From: Pseudomonadota bacterium
Lineage (GTDB): Bacteria; Desulfobacterota; S145-22
Assembly (NCBI GenBank): GCA_015493505.1
Contig: WGDA01000103.1
Span: 1 to 50,942 of the forward strand
Direction of reading: 5' to 3'
DNA: 50,942 nt
Part shown: one piece after another, positions 15,954-24,400 of the stretch
How the letters are laid out: the number at the start of each line of letters is the position of its first letter
Numbering within the stretch: the first letter of the stretch is position 1
Program-made: the position numbers and the translations under genes
Notes under the pieces: model-generated
The model's database searches: none
What the model saw: the letters and a program-made list of their open reading frames with translations, nothing else
What the model was told of the DNA's origin: nothing

Positions 15954-17495
15954 TTACAATGGGATATTTCCGTGTTTCTTTTCAGGTCGCGTCACCTGTT
16001 TCTCCAGAACGGAATCCAGGGCCTTGAAAAGCTCCATTCTCGTCTGCGCGGGGACAATCACCTGATCCACCAGCCCGTAGGAGGCGGAGAGATAGGGGCC
16101 CCCGAATTTTTTCATGTACGCCTCCTTCAGTTCCTCGAGACGCTTTTCCGGATCTTCCGCCGCCGCGATCTCCTTGCGGAAAATAATCGCTACCGCGCCT
16201 TCCGCCCCCATGACCGCGATATCCGCGCAGGGATAGGCCAGGACGCGGTCATAAGCCATGTCCCGGCTGCAAAGGGCGATGTACGCGCCCCCATAGGCCT
16301 TGCGCATGATCAGGACAATTTTCGGAACCGTCGCCTCTGAATAGGCGTAAAGAATTTTCGCCCCGTGCCGGATGATGCCGTCAAACTCCTGCGTGGACCC
16401 CGGCAGGTAACCCGGTGTGTCAATCAGGTTAATGAGCGGTATGTTGAAACAGTCGCAAAAACGGACGAACCTCGCGATCTTGTCCGAGGCGTTGATATCC
16501 AAAACCCCCGCCATAAACTCCGGCTGGTTGGCCACGATTCCCACCACATGGCCATACAGGCGTGCCAGCCCCACGACCACGTTCATGGCGTACTCTTCGT
16601 GGACTTCCATGAAGCTTCCCCGGTCAAAAACCCGGTCTATCACCTCATGGACATCGTAAGACTCCTCCGGGTCAAGAGGGATCAGACTGTTGATTTCCTC
16701 GTCCGGAGACAGCTCCTGATCGGGCTCCCGATATGGGGGATCCTCATAGGTATTCGAAGGCAGGTACGAAAGAAGCCGCCGTACCGCTTCAAAACATTCT
16801 TTCTCGCTGTCGTGCGCGAAATGGGCGACCCCGCTGACCTGCGCGTGGACATCCGCCCCGCCCAGCTCTTCGTGGCCAATCTCCTCTCCCGCGACCCGTT
16901 TAATCACATCCGGCCCCGTGATGTACATCCGGGAGACCCCGCGCACCATGAAGACGAAATCGGACAGGCCGGAGGAATAGACCGCCCCACCCGCGGAAGG
17001 CCCCAGGATCAGGGAAAACTGCGGAATCACCCCGGAGGCCAGGGAGTTGCGGCGGAAGATCATCCCGTATCCATTCAGGGAAAGAATGCCCTCCTGGATG
17101 CGTGCCCCACCCGAGTCGTTCATCTGAATCAGGGGACAGCCATTTTCCATCGCCAAATCCTGGATACGCACAATCTTCTGGGCGTGCATCTCGCCCAAAG
17201 ACCCTCCCAGGGAGGTAAAATCCTGAGAGAAGAGAAACACCTTTCTCCCGTTGATCCGGCCATACCCCGTGATGACGGCATCGCCCGGTGTGCGCTTTTT
17301 GTCCATCCCGAAATCCGTCACCCGGGAAGTCACAAACGGGTTAATCTCGCAGAAGGAATCTTTGTCCAGCAGCAGGTCGATCCTTTCCCACGCCGTCAAT
17401 TTTCCCTTTTTGTGCTGCGAGCCAGCCCGCTTTTCCGCATCTTTCTCCCGGATGGCGCGTTTGCGTTCTTCCAGTTCTTTAATGAGCTTTTCCAT
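15954..17495 (-). CDS. mmdA: Acyl-CoA carboxyltransferase, alpha subunit of a Na+-pumping decarboxylase (MmdA-like)
   Basis: A 513-residue crotonase-fold carboxyltransferase with two homologous halves. Visible signatures are GGSLGEMHAQKI, MNDSGGARIQEG, LGPSAGGAVYSSGLSDFVFMV with the first oxyanion hole, DTPGYLPGSTQEFDGIIRHGAKI, and KAYGGAYIALCSRDM with the second. It transfers CO2 from an acyl-CoA, most likely (S)-methylmalonyl-CoA, to biotin. No oxaloacetate-type alpha subunit is present, which argues against oxaloacetate decarboxylase; glutaconyl-CoA remains possible. I chose ATG 17495 because GGAGGAATT precedes it; the longer open frame runs into the promoter at 17514-17542. Confidence 0.92.
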   Translation of the reverse strand: MEKLIKELEERKRAIREKDAEKRAGSQHKKGKLTAWERIDLLLDKDSFCEINPFVTSRVTDFGMDKKRTPGDAVITGYGRINGRKVFLFSQDFTSLGGSLGEMHAQKIVRIQDLAMENGCPLIQMNDSGGARIQEGILSLNGYGMIFRRNSLASGVIPQFSLILGPSAGGAVYSSGLSDFVFMVRGVSRMYITGPDVIKRVAGEEIGHEELGGADVHAQVSGVAHFAHDSEKECFEAVRRLLSYLPSNTYEDPPYREPDQELSPDEEINSLIPLDPEESYDVHEVIDRVFDRGSFMEVHEEYAMNVVVGLARLYGHVVGIVANQPEFMAGVLDINASDKIARFVRFCDCFNIPLINLIDTPGYLPGSTQEFDGIIRHGAKILYAYSEATVPKIVLIMRKAYGGAYIALCSRDMAYDRVLAYPCADIAVMGAEGAVAIIFRKEIAAAEDPEKRLEELKEAYMKKFGGPYLSASYGLVDQVIVPAQTRMELFKALDSVLEKQVTRPEKKHGNIPL

Positions 17496-17513
17496 GCCAA
17501 TTCCTCCGCTGCG

Positions 17514-17542
17514 TTTATATGAGGAAATCCCCGTGATGTCAA
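17514..17542 (-). promoter_or_regulatory. Strong sigma-70-type promoter of the decarboxylase operon
   Basis: On the minus strand TTGACA (17537-17542), 17 bp, TATAAA (17514-17519). The predicted start near 17507 leaves a leader of about 12 bases that is mostly the ribosome site. This is one of the two best promoter matches in the window. Confidence 0.8.
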
Positions 17543-17623
17543 GATGAAACAGCAAATTCTCTTTCTTCACGGACTTTCACGACCCATGAGAACAGGAATA
17601 TTTCCCTTTACGCGAAGCATGCC

Positions 17624-17651
17624 TTGAACTTTTACGTCGACCTGATATAAA
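17624..17651 (+). promoter_or_regulatory. Promoter of the J-domain/amrS/HTH/glgC unit
   Basis: TTGAAC (17624-17629), 16 bp, TATAAA (17646-17651). The predicted start is near 17658, 10 bases before the ATG at 17668, so the leader is very short. It diverges from the decarboxylase promoter. Confidence 0.68.
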
Positions 17652-17667
17652 ATGTGAAAAGAGTAAG

Positions 17668-17988
17668 ATGAGCAATCGAAAAAATGACCTGATGCGGGCC
17701 GTGATGCTACTGGAGTTGACGCCGCCTTTTTCGATCCTTGACATCAAGAATGCCTACAAAAAACTGGCAAAAGACCTGCACCCCGACCGGAACCCATCGG
17801 GAAAAGAACGGAAAACAAACATGGAAACCGTAAACTGGGCGTATCAGACCCTTTTAAAACACGTAGAACAGGTCAGGATTCCACTTCCCCTTCTCATCTC
17901 CTCCGCCAAGACCGAGGAAGAACGCCTGAAGGAACGTTTTTTCTACGACTGGGTTCCTCCCGACCGGAGAAAGGAAGACAAGGCATGA
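17668..17988 (+). CDS. Small stand-alone J-domain protein
   Basis: A 106-residue protein whose first ~70 residues form a J domain: ILDIKNAYKKLAKDLHPDRNP, with the HPD tripeptide that stimulates DnaK ATPase, then METVNWAYQTLL. There is no Gly/Phe region, zinc-finger domain or DnaJ substrate domain. A short C-terminal extension ends in basic residues. It is the first gene behind a promoter and overlaps amrS by 4 bp (ATGA). It is not the general DnaJ partner; a dedicated role recruiting DnaK to some client is inferred. Confidence 0.85.
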   Translation: MSNRKNDLMRAVMLLELTPPFSILDIKNAYKKLAKDLHPDRNPSGKERKTNMETVNWAYQTLLKHVEQVRIPLPLLISSAKTEEERLKERFFYDWVPPDRRKEDKA

Positions 17989-19001
17989 AAGAAGCCCTCC
18001 TCTGGCAACACCTTTCCGAAGAATCCGTTCAGTGTACCCTGTGCGCGCACCGATGCGTCATCAAGCCGGGGAAAAGAGGGATTTGCCGGGTTCGGGAAAA
18101 CCGGGGGGGCACGCTGTTTACACTCACGTATGAAAAACTCATTGCCGCCCATGTGGACCCTATTGAGAAGAAACCTCTTTTCCACTTCCTGCCGGGGTCT
18201 CTTTCCTATTCCATCGCGACACCCGGATGTAACCTGACGTGCTGGCACTGTCAGAACGCGAGCATTTCACAGATGCCCGTGGACCGTGGAAGGATCGAGG
18301 GGGAAGCCGTCTCTCCCCGGCAAATTGTTGAATTCGCGCGAAGCCAGGGGTGTGAAAGCATCAGCTACACATACACCGAGCCGACGATCTATTTCGAATA
18401 CGCCTATGAAACGGCGCGGATTGCCAATGAGAGCGGGTTGCGAAACATTTTCGTCTCCAATGGTTACATGACCCCAGAGGCCATCGACATGATCGCCCCT
18501 GTCCTGGACGGTGCCAACATCGACCTCAAGGCGTATTCGGAAGACTTTTACAAGAAAATCTGCGGGGGACACCTCGAACCGGTTAAGCGCGCCATTGCCG
18601 CCCTGTTCGAAAAGGGCGTGTGGGTGGAAGTGACCACGCTGATTATCCCCGGTTACAACGACGACCCGGCACAATGGGAGAAAATCGCCGATTTTCTGAG
18701 CACTATTGACCGGGGAATTCCCTGGCATATTTCCGCCTTTTATCCCACCTATCACCTGACGGACGCGCTGCCCACACCCGCGCGCCTGTTGTCACAGGCA
18801 CGGGCGATCGGTTTGACAAAGGGGCTCAAATTTGTCTATACCGGAAATATACCCGGAGACGAGGGAGAAAACACGTATTGCCCCGGGTGTGGCAAGCGGC
18901 TGATTCACCGGGTTGGATTCAACGTTGTCGAAAATCTCATCGAAAATGAGGCATGTCCGTTCTGCCACACGGCCCTCGAAGGCAGGTGGAAAGCATGGTA
19001 A
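17985..19001 (+). CDS. amrS: AmmeMemoRadiSam system radical SAM enzyme AmrS
   Basis: A 338-residue radical SAM protein. The [4Fe-4S] motif is CNLTCWHCQN (CxxxCxxC) at ~84-93. An N-terminal Cys cluster (CTLCAHRC, GICRVREN) and a C-terminal zinc-ribbon-like CPGCGKR/CPFCHTA pair match the family. AmrS is related to pyruvate-formate-lyase-activating enzymes; its partners AmmeMemoRadiSam A and B are not in this window, and the in vivo reaction is not settled. Its start overlaps the J-domain gene and its end overlaps the HTH gene by 7 bp. Confidence 0.93.
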   Translation: MKEALLWQHLSEESVQCTLCAHRCVIKPGKRGICRVRENRGGTLFTLTYEKLIAAHVDPIEKKPLFHFLPGSLSYSIATPGCNLTCWHCQNASISQMPVDRGRIEGEAVSPRQIVEFARSQGCESISYTYTEPTIYFEYAYETARIANESGLRNIFVSNGYMTPEAIDMIAPVLDGANIDLKAYSEDFYKKICGGHLEPVKRAIAALFEKGVWVEVTTLIIPGYNDDPAQWEKIADFLSTIDRGIPWHISAFYPTYHLTDALPTPARLLSQARAIGLTKGLKFVYTGNIPGDEGENTYCPGCGKRLIHRVGFNVVENLIENEACPFCHTALEGRWKAW

Positions 19002-19294
19002 AAAAGGGAAAAAACACATCGAAAATACCGGACGTGGAACCTGTTTCGGGGCAGGATATCAGAACCCAACGGGAGGCCATGGGCATCAGCCTTGAAGAAA
19101 TCAAGGAAAAGACGAAAATAGGGAAGTTCACCCTGCGCCTGATTGAAGAAGACGCCTACTCCTCACTCCCAGCACCCGTTTACCTGAAAAGCTTCGTCAA
19201 ACAGATCGCCGCCATCATCGGATTGGACCCCCAGAAAACGGCGGAGGGATATCTCGCCCTGATGGAATCCTCCCAGAAGGGGAAAAAACAGTAA
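18995..19294 (+). CDS. RodZ-like helix-turn-helix protein, cytoplasmic domain only
   Basis: A 99-residue protein with an Xre-type helix-turn-helix: [33 protein letters not shown], then [22 protein letters not shown]. This pattern matches the HTH_25 domain at the N-terminus of RodZ. RodZ normally continues into a membrane helix and periplasmic domain; here the protein stops after a Lys-rich tail. I chose ATG 18995, which overlaps the amrS stop by 7 bp, over an ORF start deeper inside amrS. It may be a soluble regulator or a partial RodZ-type adaptor. Confidence 0.82.
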   Translation: MVKKGKNTSKIPDVEPVSGQDIRTQREAMGISLEEIKEKTKIGKFTLRLIEEDAYSSLPAPVYLKSFVKQIAAIIGLDPQKTAEGYLALMESSQKGKKQ

Positions 19295-19310
19295 CCCACA
19301 GGATGCCTGA

Positions 19311-20543
19311 ATGATAAAAAAACACACGCTGGCCGTCGTTCTCGCGGGAGGGGTCGGCTCTCGCCTGTTCCCCTTAACAAAAGACCGGGCAAAGCCTGCG
19401 GTCCCTTTCGGCGGCAAATACCGTATCATCGATTTTACACTGAGCAACTGCATCAATTCCGGTCTGCGAAAAATCATTGTCCTCACACAGTATAAATCCT
19501 CTTCTCTCATTCGCCACCTGAGGGACGGGTGGACAATCCTGAACCCGGAGCTGGGCGAGTATATCCTGAATATCCCCCCACAGATGCGCATCAGCACCGA
19601 CTGGTATCTCGGCACCGCCGACGCCTTGTATCAGAATCTCTATTTCATTGAGTCGGCCGCGCCCAAATATACCCTCATCCTGTCAGGCGACCACGTTTAC
19701 AAAATGGATTATTCCAAACTACTCTGGTTTCACCGGAGAAAGGGAGCCCAATTGACGGTCGCTGGAAAGGTCATCCCCATACGGGACGCCCATCACTTTG
19801 GGGTCATGCATGTGGATGAAAACATGCGGATTATCAATTTCCACGAAAAGCCGGAAAATCCGGAACCCATCCCGGATCACCCGGATATGGCCCTTATCTC
19901 CATGGGTATCTACGTTTTCAATACCGACTTTCTCGTGGACATCCTGAAAAAGGACGCCAAAGACCCTCACTCCACGCACGATTTTGGGAAGGATATCATC
20001 CCCTCCCTCATCCACAGGCACCGGGTTTTTTCCTATCCCTTTGGCGGGACTCGGAAGAAATCTCGGCTTCCGGATGACACCTACTGGCGGGACGTGGGGA
20101 CCCTCGACGCCTACTGGGAAGCCAACATGGACCTGGCCTCCGTGACACCGAAATTCGATCTCTATGACCCGGACTGGCCCTTCAGAACCTACCAGGGACA
20201 GTTTCCGCCCGCCAAGTCTGTGTATGACAACGTTTCAGGTGGGCGGGTAGGTGCCGCGCTGGATTCGCTCGTCTGCGGCGGCGTGATCATCAGTGGGGGG
20301 CGGGTTATCCGCTCCATCCTTTCCCCGGGCGTCCGGATTCACAGCTACGCGGAGGTAATTGAATCCGTTCTTCTGGACGGGATCGATGTGGGGCGGCGGG
20401 CCAGGATCCGGCGCGCGATTGTCGACAAGGAAGTCAAGATCCCCAGAGGGGCAGAGATTGGCTTTGACCTGGAAGAAGACGCCAAGCGCTTCACGGTGAC
20501 CCAGGGGGGAATCGTGGTGGTTCCGCGCGGAACGAAGCTGTAA
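19311..20543 (+). CDS. glgC: Glucose-1-phosphate adenylyltransferase (ADP-glucose pyrophosphorylase)
   Basis: A 410-residue enzyme that makes ADP-glucose for glycogen. The nucleotidyltransferase domain starts with [33 protein letters not shown] and includes [11 protein letters not shown], followed by the FHEKPENP region and a [15 protein letters not shown] motif. A C-terminal left-handed beta-helix part (~300-400) follows. It starts 16 bp after the HTH gene, so it is likely in the same transcript. No glycogen synthase or branching enzyme lies in the window. Length is typical. Confidence 0.94.
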   Translation: MIKKHTLAVVLAGGVGSRLFPLTKDRAKPAVPFGGKYRIIDFTLSNCINSGLRKIIVLTQYKSSSLIRHLRDGWTILNPELGEYILNIPPQMRISTDWYLGTADALYQNLYFIESAAPKYTLILSGDHVYKMDYSKLLWFHRRKGAQLTVAGKVIPIRDAHHFGVMHVDENMRIINFHEKPENPEPIPDHPDMALISMGIYVFNTDFLVDILKKDAKDPHSTHDFGKDIIPSLIHRHRVFSYPFGGTRKKSRLPDDTYWRDVGTLDAYWEANMDLASVTPKFDLYDPDWPFRTYQGQFPPAKSVYDNVSGGRVGAALDSLVCGGVIISGGRVIRSILSPGVRIHSYAEVIESVLLDGIDVGRRARIRRAIVDKEVKIPRGAEIGFDLEEDAKRFTVTQGGIVVVPRGTKL

Positions 20544-20564
20544 ACCCCCACAGAAAAAGGGCAC

Positions 20565-20602
20565 AAACAAAAAAAGGCGGTTACCGGCATGCCGGCTCCG
20601 CC
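20565..20602 (-). terminator. Intrinsic terminator of the trx-tlpA unit
   Basis: The outer arms are GGCGG (20576-20580) and CCGCC (20598-20602), enclosing a CCGGCATGCCGG palindrome (20584-20595). On the minus strand it is followed by a T run (plus-strand A run 20565-20575). On the plus strand, T-rich sequence follows less directly, so it may act weakly for glgC as well. Confidence 0.85.
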
Positions 20603-20626
20603 CTCTTTCCTGATTTTTAAAAAATC

Positions 20627-21175
20627 TTACTTTTCCTTTAAGAGTGCCTTGAGCTCCGTTTCGATCTCGTTGCCGATTTCCTCATTGAAACCAATTCGAT
20701 GCAGCCGGATATGCCCCTGTTTGTCCAGCAAAAACATACTGGGGATGCTTCGCACACCGTATGCCCTCGCCACGTCCATGGTACCCAACAGAACAGGGTA
20801 ATCGACATTGAATTCGCTGACAAAGGACTTGAGGTCTTCCATGTCTTTCCGGTCAAAACTGACTCCCAAAGCCACAAATCCCTGCTTTTTGTATTTGTCG
20901 TACAGCGTTACGAGATGGGGCACCGCCCGGCGGCAGGGGGGGCACTTGATTGACCAGAAATCAACCAAGACCACCTTTCCACGATAATCCTTCAGGGATT
21001 TCGTCCCTCCATTCAGGGCGTCGAGAGTAAAGTTCGGGGCCACGGCCTGTGACGCCTTGGACGGTTTTTTCGATCCACAAAACGCGGGGATCGCCTGCCA
21101 CGCGAACACCATCGCCAGCACGCCGGCGACGATTAGGAGAGACCGTGTCCATTTTTTTTCTTCTCGTCCCTTCAT
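20627..21175 (-). CDS. TlpA-like thiol-disulfide oxidoreductase, membrane anchored or exported
   Basis: A 182-residue protein with an N-terminal membrane or signal segment (~12-33, followed by a Cys). The thioredoxin fold is of the AhpC-TSA/TlpA type: APNFTLDALNG, VVLVDFWSIKCPPCRRAVPHL with CPPC active site, GVSFDR, and the cis-Pro loop GVRSIPSMFLLD. It likely reduces disulfides outside the cytoplasm. Its ATG overlaps the thioredoxin stop by 4 bp, so it is made together with thioredoxin. Confidence 0.88.
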   Translation of the reverse strand: MKGREEKKWTRSLLIVAGVLAMVFAWQAIPAFCGSKKPSKASQAVAPNFTLDALNGGTKSLKDYRGKVVLVDFWSIKCPPCRRAVPHLVTLYDKYKKQGFVALGVSFDRKDMEDLKSFVSEFNVDYPVLLGTMDVARAYGVRSIPSMFLLDKQGHIRLHRIGFNEEIGNEIETELKALLKEK

Positions 21176-21501
21176 GATAAAACCTTATCTATCATGGATT
21201 TTAGATGGGCTTTGGGAACCACCCCAACCACCTGATCCGCCACTTTTCCGCCTTTAAAAAGAATCACGGTTGGAATTCCCCGGATCCCGTACTGTCCCGG
21301 CGTCGCGGGGCTTTCATCCACGTTCATCTTTGCGACTTTGATCTTCCCCTTGTATTCTTCCGCCAGCTCTTCAATCACCGGGCCAAGGATATTGCACGGG
21401 GCGCACCAGGGAGCCCAGAAATCGACCAGTGTCGGCACATCCGATTCCAGCACCTCTGTCTGGAAATTGGTGTCATTAACATGCAAAAGGCTATCTGACA
21501 T
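21172..21501 (-). CDS. trxA: Thioredoxin
   Basis: A 109-residue thioredoxin with VDFWAPWCAPCNILGPVIEELA; the active site is WCAPC rather than the usual WCGPC, which tends to shift redox potential. The cis-Pro loop GIRGIPTVILFKGGK and end GVVPKAHLKSMI are normal. ATG 21501 follows GGAGGG by about 7 bases; a GTG two codons upstream overlaps this site. It leads a two-gene unit with tlpA. No thioredoxin reductase is nearby. A TTGACA lies upstream at 21590-21595 but lacks a good -10. Confidence 0.93.
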   Translation of the reverse strand: MSDSLLHVNDTNFQTEVLESDVPTLVDFWAPWCAPCNILGPVIEELAEEYKGKIKVAKMNVDESPATPGQYGIRGIPTVILFKGGKVADQVVGVVPKAHLKSMIDKVLS

Positions 21502-21616
21502 TTTCACCCTCCTTTTGGTATTTTTAGACGATTCACGTGATTCTCGCTTTTTCGTTCCGTACCGCCTACTTATCGAATACCTGTATCCTTGTCAAGGTTT
21601 TAATCAAACTTGCTTG

Positions 21617-22579
21617 CTATCTGTCTCTCTGCACGATAAAATCCGCAAGGCTTTCGAGTGCCTCCTTTTCAGGAGATTCCGGATAAACGGCGAGGCACGC
21701 CTTCGCCCTTTGGACATGCTCTTTCGCGAGGTGAAGGGATTTTTCCAGCCCCTGATACCGGTCAATCACCATCCGAACCTCTTCGAAATCTCCGTCCGTT
21801 ATCCTTTCGGACAACACCACGTCCCGAACCCTGTTTTTCTCCTCCTTCGTTGCCTGCTGAAAGGCGAAAATCAGGGGAAGGGTTACCTTTCCCTCACGCA
21901 GATCGGTTCCGACTGTCTTCCCCAGGGCCTCATTGGTCGCGGTATAATCAAGGCAGTCATCCACCAGTTGGAAGGCAATTCCCACATTCAAGCCATACGC
22001 TTCCAAAGCGGATTCCCGATCTTCCGGCGCGTTACCCAAAACCGCGCCAATCCTGCTTGCCGCGGAGATCAAAACAGCCGTCTTGCTCGTGATGAGGTCC
22101 AGGTATTCTTCCTGCGTGATGCCAAGGTCCGCCGTCTTCACAAGCTCCAGGATCTCTCCTTCGGCCAGCCGGGTGGTCGCCTCCGCCAGAATGTTCAACA
22201 CCCGCAAATCTCCATCGTCCACCATCAGAAAAAAAGACTTTGAAAAGAGAAAGTCGCCAACCAGCACGCTGGCCTCGCTTCCCCAGAGCGTGTTGGCGGC
22301 CGGGTTGCCGCGGCGGATGTCCGCGTTGTCAATCACGTCATCATGGAGGAGCGTGGCGGTGTGAATAAATTCGACGATGCTTGCCATGCGGATCGCCCGC
22401 TCGCCCTGATACCCGTTCAGCCGCGAACTGAGCAGGAGAATAGCCGGGCGAATGCGTTTGCCGCCACTGCTCAGAATGTGTTTTCCAATTTTGGCAATCA
22501 GATGAACCCGTGACGCAAGATACTCCTGAAAGCTTACCTCGACTGCCTTTAAATCTTCGTCAACGATCGTCAGATCCAT
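21617..22579 (-). CDS. Polyprenyl diphosphate synthase (octaprenyl/heptaprenyl type)
   Basis: A 320-residue all-helical trans-prenyltransferase that extends farnesyl or geranylgeranyl diphosphate into long chains for quinones. The two Asp-rich motifs are LLHDDVIDNADIRRG (first) and LVDDCLDYT (second), with GGKRIRPAILLL near the N-terminus. I chose ATG 22579: an apparent TTG start at 22615 lies inside the promoter -35 box. With the -10 only 7 bases before the ATG, the mRNA is predicted to be leaderless. Product length cannot be set from sequence alone. Confidence 0.92.
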   Translation of the reverse strand: MDLTIVDEDLKAVEVSFQEYLASRVHLIAKIGKHILSSGGKRIRPAILLLSSRLNGYQGERAIRMASIVEFIHTATLLHDDVIDNADIRRGNPAANTLWGSEASVLVGDFLFSKSFFLMVDDGDLRVLNILAEATTRLAEGEILELVKTADLGITQEEYLDLITSKTAVLISAASRIGAVLGNAPEDRESALEAYGLNVGIAFQLVDDCLDYTATNEALGKTVGTDLREGKVTLPLIFAFQQATKEEKNRVRDVVLSERITDGDFEEVRMVIDRYQGLEKSLHLAKEHVQRAKACLAVYPESPEKEALESLADFIVQRDR

Positions 22580-22586
22580 GTTTTCA

Positions 22587-22615
22587 TTTATATCGGATTT
22601 GTGAATTGTTGTCAA
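22587..22615 (-). promoter_or_regulatory. Promoter giving a leaderless polyprenyl synthase mRNA
   Basis: On the minus strand TTGACA (22610-22615), 17 bp, TATAAA (22587-22592). Initiation 6-8 bases downstream would fall at 22578-22581, at or next to the ATG at 22579. No ribosome-binding site precedes this ATG. Confidence 0.75.
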
Positions 22616-22680
22616 AAGACTTCTGAAGCGCGAGGGCGGTGGGAGGGGCCGGTTTGTGTGTGTTCCTTGAAATCAGGTCG

Positions 22681-24381
22681 TCACGCGGTCTCTGAAGAAG
22701 TAATCTGTTCCAATTCACCCCAGAGTTCTTCCACGTTAAACGGTTTCCTCAAATAGGTAATCCGCCTGCCCCGATCCGACAGCTTAGGGGCCTGCGTGAA
22801 GGCGATCACGGGAGGAGGTGTTGGGTTCTCAAACAGCAGGCGTTCGATAAATTTTCCATAAAACGCGTCATCTTTCAGGTTCAAAACCAAAACATCCGTG
22901 TCGCGCGACAGCATGTCGAGGAATACATCTTTGCTGAATGGCAACCTCTTGTAAGGCACACCGCGGATCCCGAGGATTACTTCCAAGGGGCTAATCCCCT
23001 CGCAGTCATCAATAATGAAAAAGCGCCGTTGCTTGATACGGGAAAGTGTGTCCTGTTTCCACCTGTCCTCATGAAAAATTCCAAGGGACTGTTCAAAAAG
23101 CTTTACCTGCGAGACAACTGTTTCACAAAGCTCGCTTATATTCCTGAATCCAATAGCTTCAAAAAATTCCGCCTGAATCACATCAGGAATAAAAGCGTCT
23201 CCCCCGTTCCCTATCCCTAACAATTTGCTGAAGATATCCGCGTAAAAAACAAGGGGGACCAATTTCGGGGCGAAGGAGCTGGCGCTCTTTTTGGCAAGCG
23301 CGGGCGTGTGGTGGAAACGGATACCATCCCGAACCAATGGAGGAAGATTCCAGTGCCGTGCCAGCCAATACCCCACGTCCGCGTGCGTCAGACCCAACAA
23401 TTTTCTCTCTTCATGAAAAAGAGAGTGGTGCTCACGTCCCGATTCCGCGAGGACTTCCTGATACCGCTCCGTGAAGTAGTTCCGGAAAACCGTTTTCCCG
23501 ATATCGTGCAGCAATCCAACCACAAAGAGCTCTTCGGGATTCTGATAGCCCATGCGCATTCCCAGCGCGCGCGCCGCGACCCCGCACGCGATGTTGTGGC
23601 GCCAGAAATCCAACTCCTCCTGGTTTTCACGGCCTTTCCCTCCAATAATATTGGAAAAAATAGAGTACCCCAGGACAAGGTTTTTGACCTCATTAAACCC
23701 CAGAATCACAACCGCGTGCGAGATGGTTGTCACCTGTTGTTTCAGGCCATAAAAACTTGAATTGGTAATTTTCAAAACCTTCGCGGTCAAAGAAGGCTCG
23801 CTCGTGATGATTTTTGCCAGGTCTTTCGCGCCAGCCCCGGCATCGTCAACAAGCCGCAGAATTTTTCTCACCACGTCAGGGAGCGGGGGAAGGTCCTCAA
23901 TTCCTTTAATGACCACTTTGACCACATCCGGATCCAGATGGTCCTCCGTGTCATCCTCCTGCAGCACATACCGTTCATCAGGTTCTGTTTCTTCTTTTGG
24001 CATTACAAGCGGCCGTGCCGGAAAGATTCCGTGAAGGGCGGATCGTGCCTTTTCCATCCGCCATGGATAAACTATCACGTGGTCCACGAATAGGGACTGG
24101 ATCGCTTGCTTCCCTCTTCGTATCTCTTTCTCCGCAATGAGAAGCAACACAATCAGGTTTTTCAGCTTTTTTTTGATTCGCTTCGAAAATTCGATTCCGG
24201 ATACGCCAGGCAGGCTCTCTTCAAGAATCATCCCCTGATAAGGATACTTTGCCAGCAGGGACACCGCCTGTATGTGATCTTCCGCGTGATCAATCACCAC
24301 ATCGTAACCGAGAAAAACCTTCCTGATCTCCTCCAAAATCGTCACGCGCGGCGTCAGCACGAGAAGCTTAGTGGCCTCCAT
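22681..24381 (-). CDS. HDOD-domain signalling protein flanked by two degenerate receiver domains
   Basis: A 566-residue protein. Residues ~1-120 form a receiver-like fold, but the phosphoacceptor Asp is replaced by Glu (E54 in MILEESLPGVSG). Residues ~155-370 form an HDOD domain (LPPLPDVVRKILRLV, ITSEPSLTAKVLKITNSSFYGL, VVGLLHDIGKTVF). Residues ~455-566 look like a second receiver, with an IIDD pair, a Thr and a Lys (YLRKPF), but Asn where the phosphoacceptor should be (VLVLNLKDD). HDOD proteins act in signalling, often tied to cyclic nucleotides or stress. It follows xerD in the long minus-strand unit. Confidence 0.85.
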   Translation of the reverse strand: MEATKLLVLTPRVTILEEIRKVFLGYDVVIDHAEDHIQAVSLLAKYPYQGMILEESLPGVSGIEFSKRIKKKLKNLIVLLLIAEKEIRRGKQAIQSLFVDHVIVYPWRMEKARSALHGIFPARPLVMPKEETEPDERYVLQEDDTEDHLDPDVVKVVIKGIEDLPPLPDVVRKILRLVDDAGAGAKDLAKIITSEPSLTAKVLKITNSSFYGLKQQVTTISHAVVILGFNEVKNLVLGYSIFSNIIGGKGRENQEELDFWRHNIACGVAARALGMRMGYQNPEELFVVGLLHDIGKTVFRNYFTERYQEVLAESGREHHSLFHEERKLLGLTHADVGYWLARHWNLPPLVRDGIRFHHTPALAKKSASSFAPKLVPLVFYADIFSKLLGIGNGGDAFIPDVIQAEFFEAIGFRNISELCETVVSQVKLFEQSLGIFHEDRWKQDTLSRIKQRRFFIIDDCEGISPLEVILGIRGVPYKRLPFSKDVFLDMLSRDTDVLVLNLKDDAFYGKFIERLLFENPTPPPVIAFTQAPKLSDRGRRITYLRKPFNVEELWGELEQITSSETA

Positions 24382-24400
24382 AAAAATTCCCCTTCTCTTT

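Noticed and set aside
21567-21595. Promoter for thioredoxin
   Set aside because: TTGACA at 21590-21595 (minus strand) is perfect, but the best hexamer at 17 bp (TAAGTA) matches poorly and a GATAAG at 15 bp is too close. Left uncalled.
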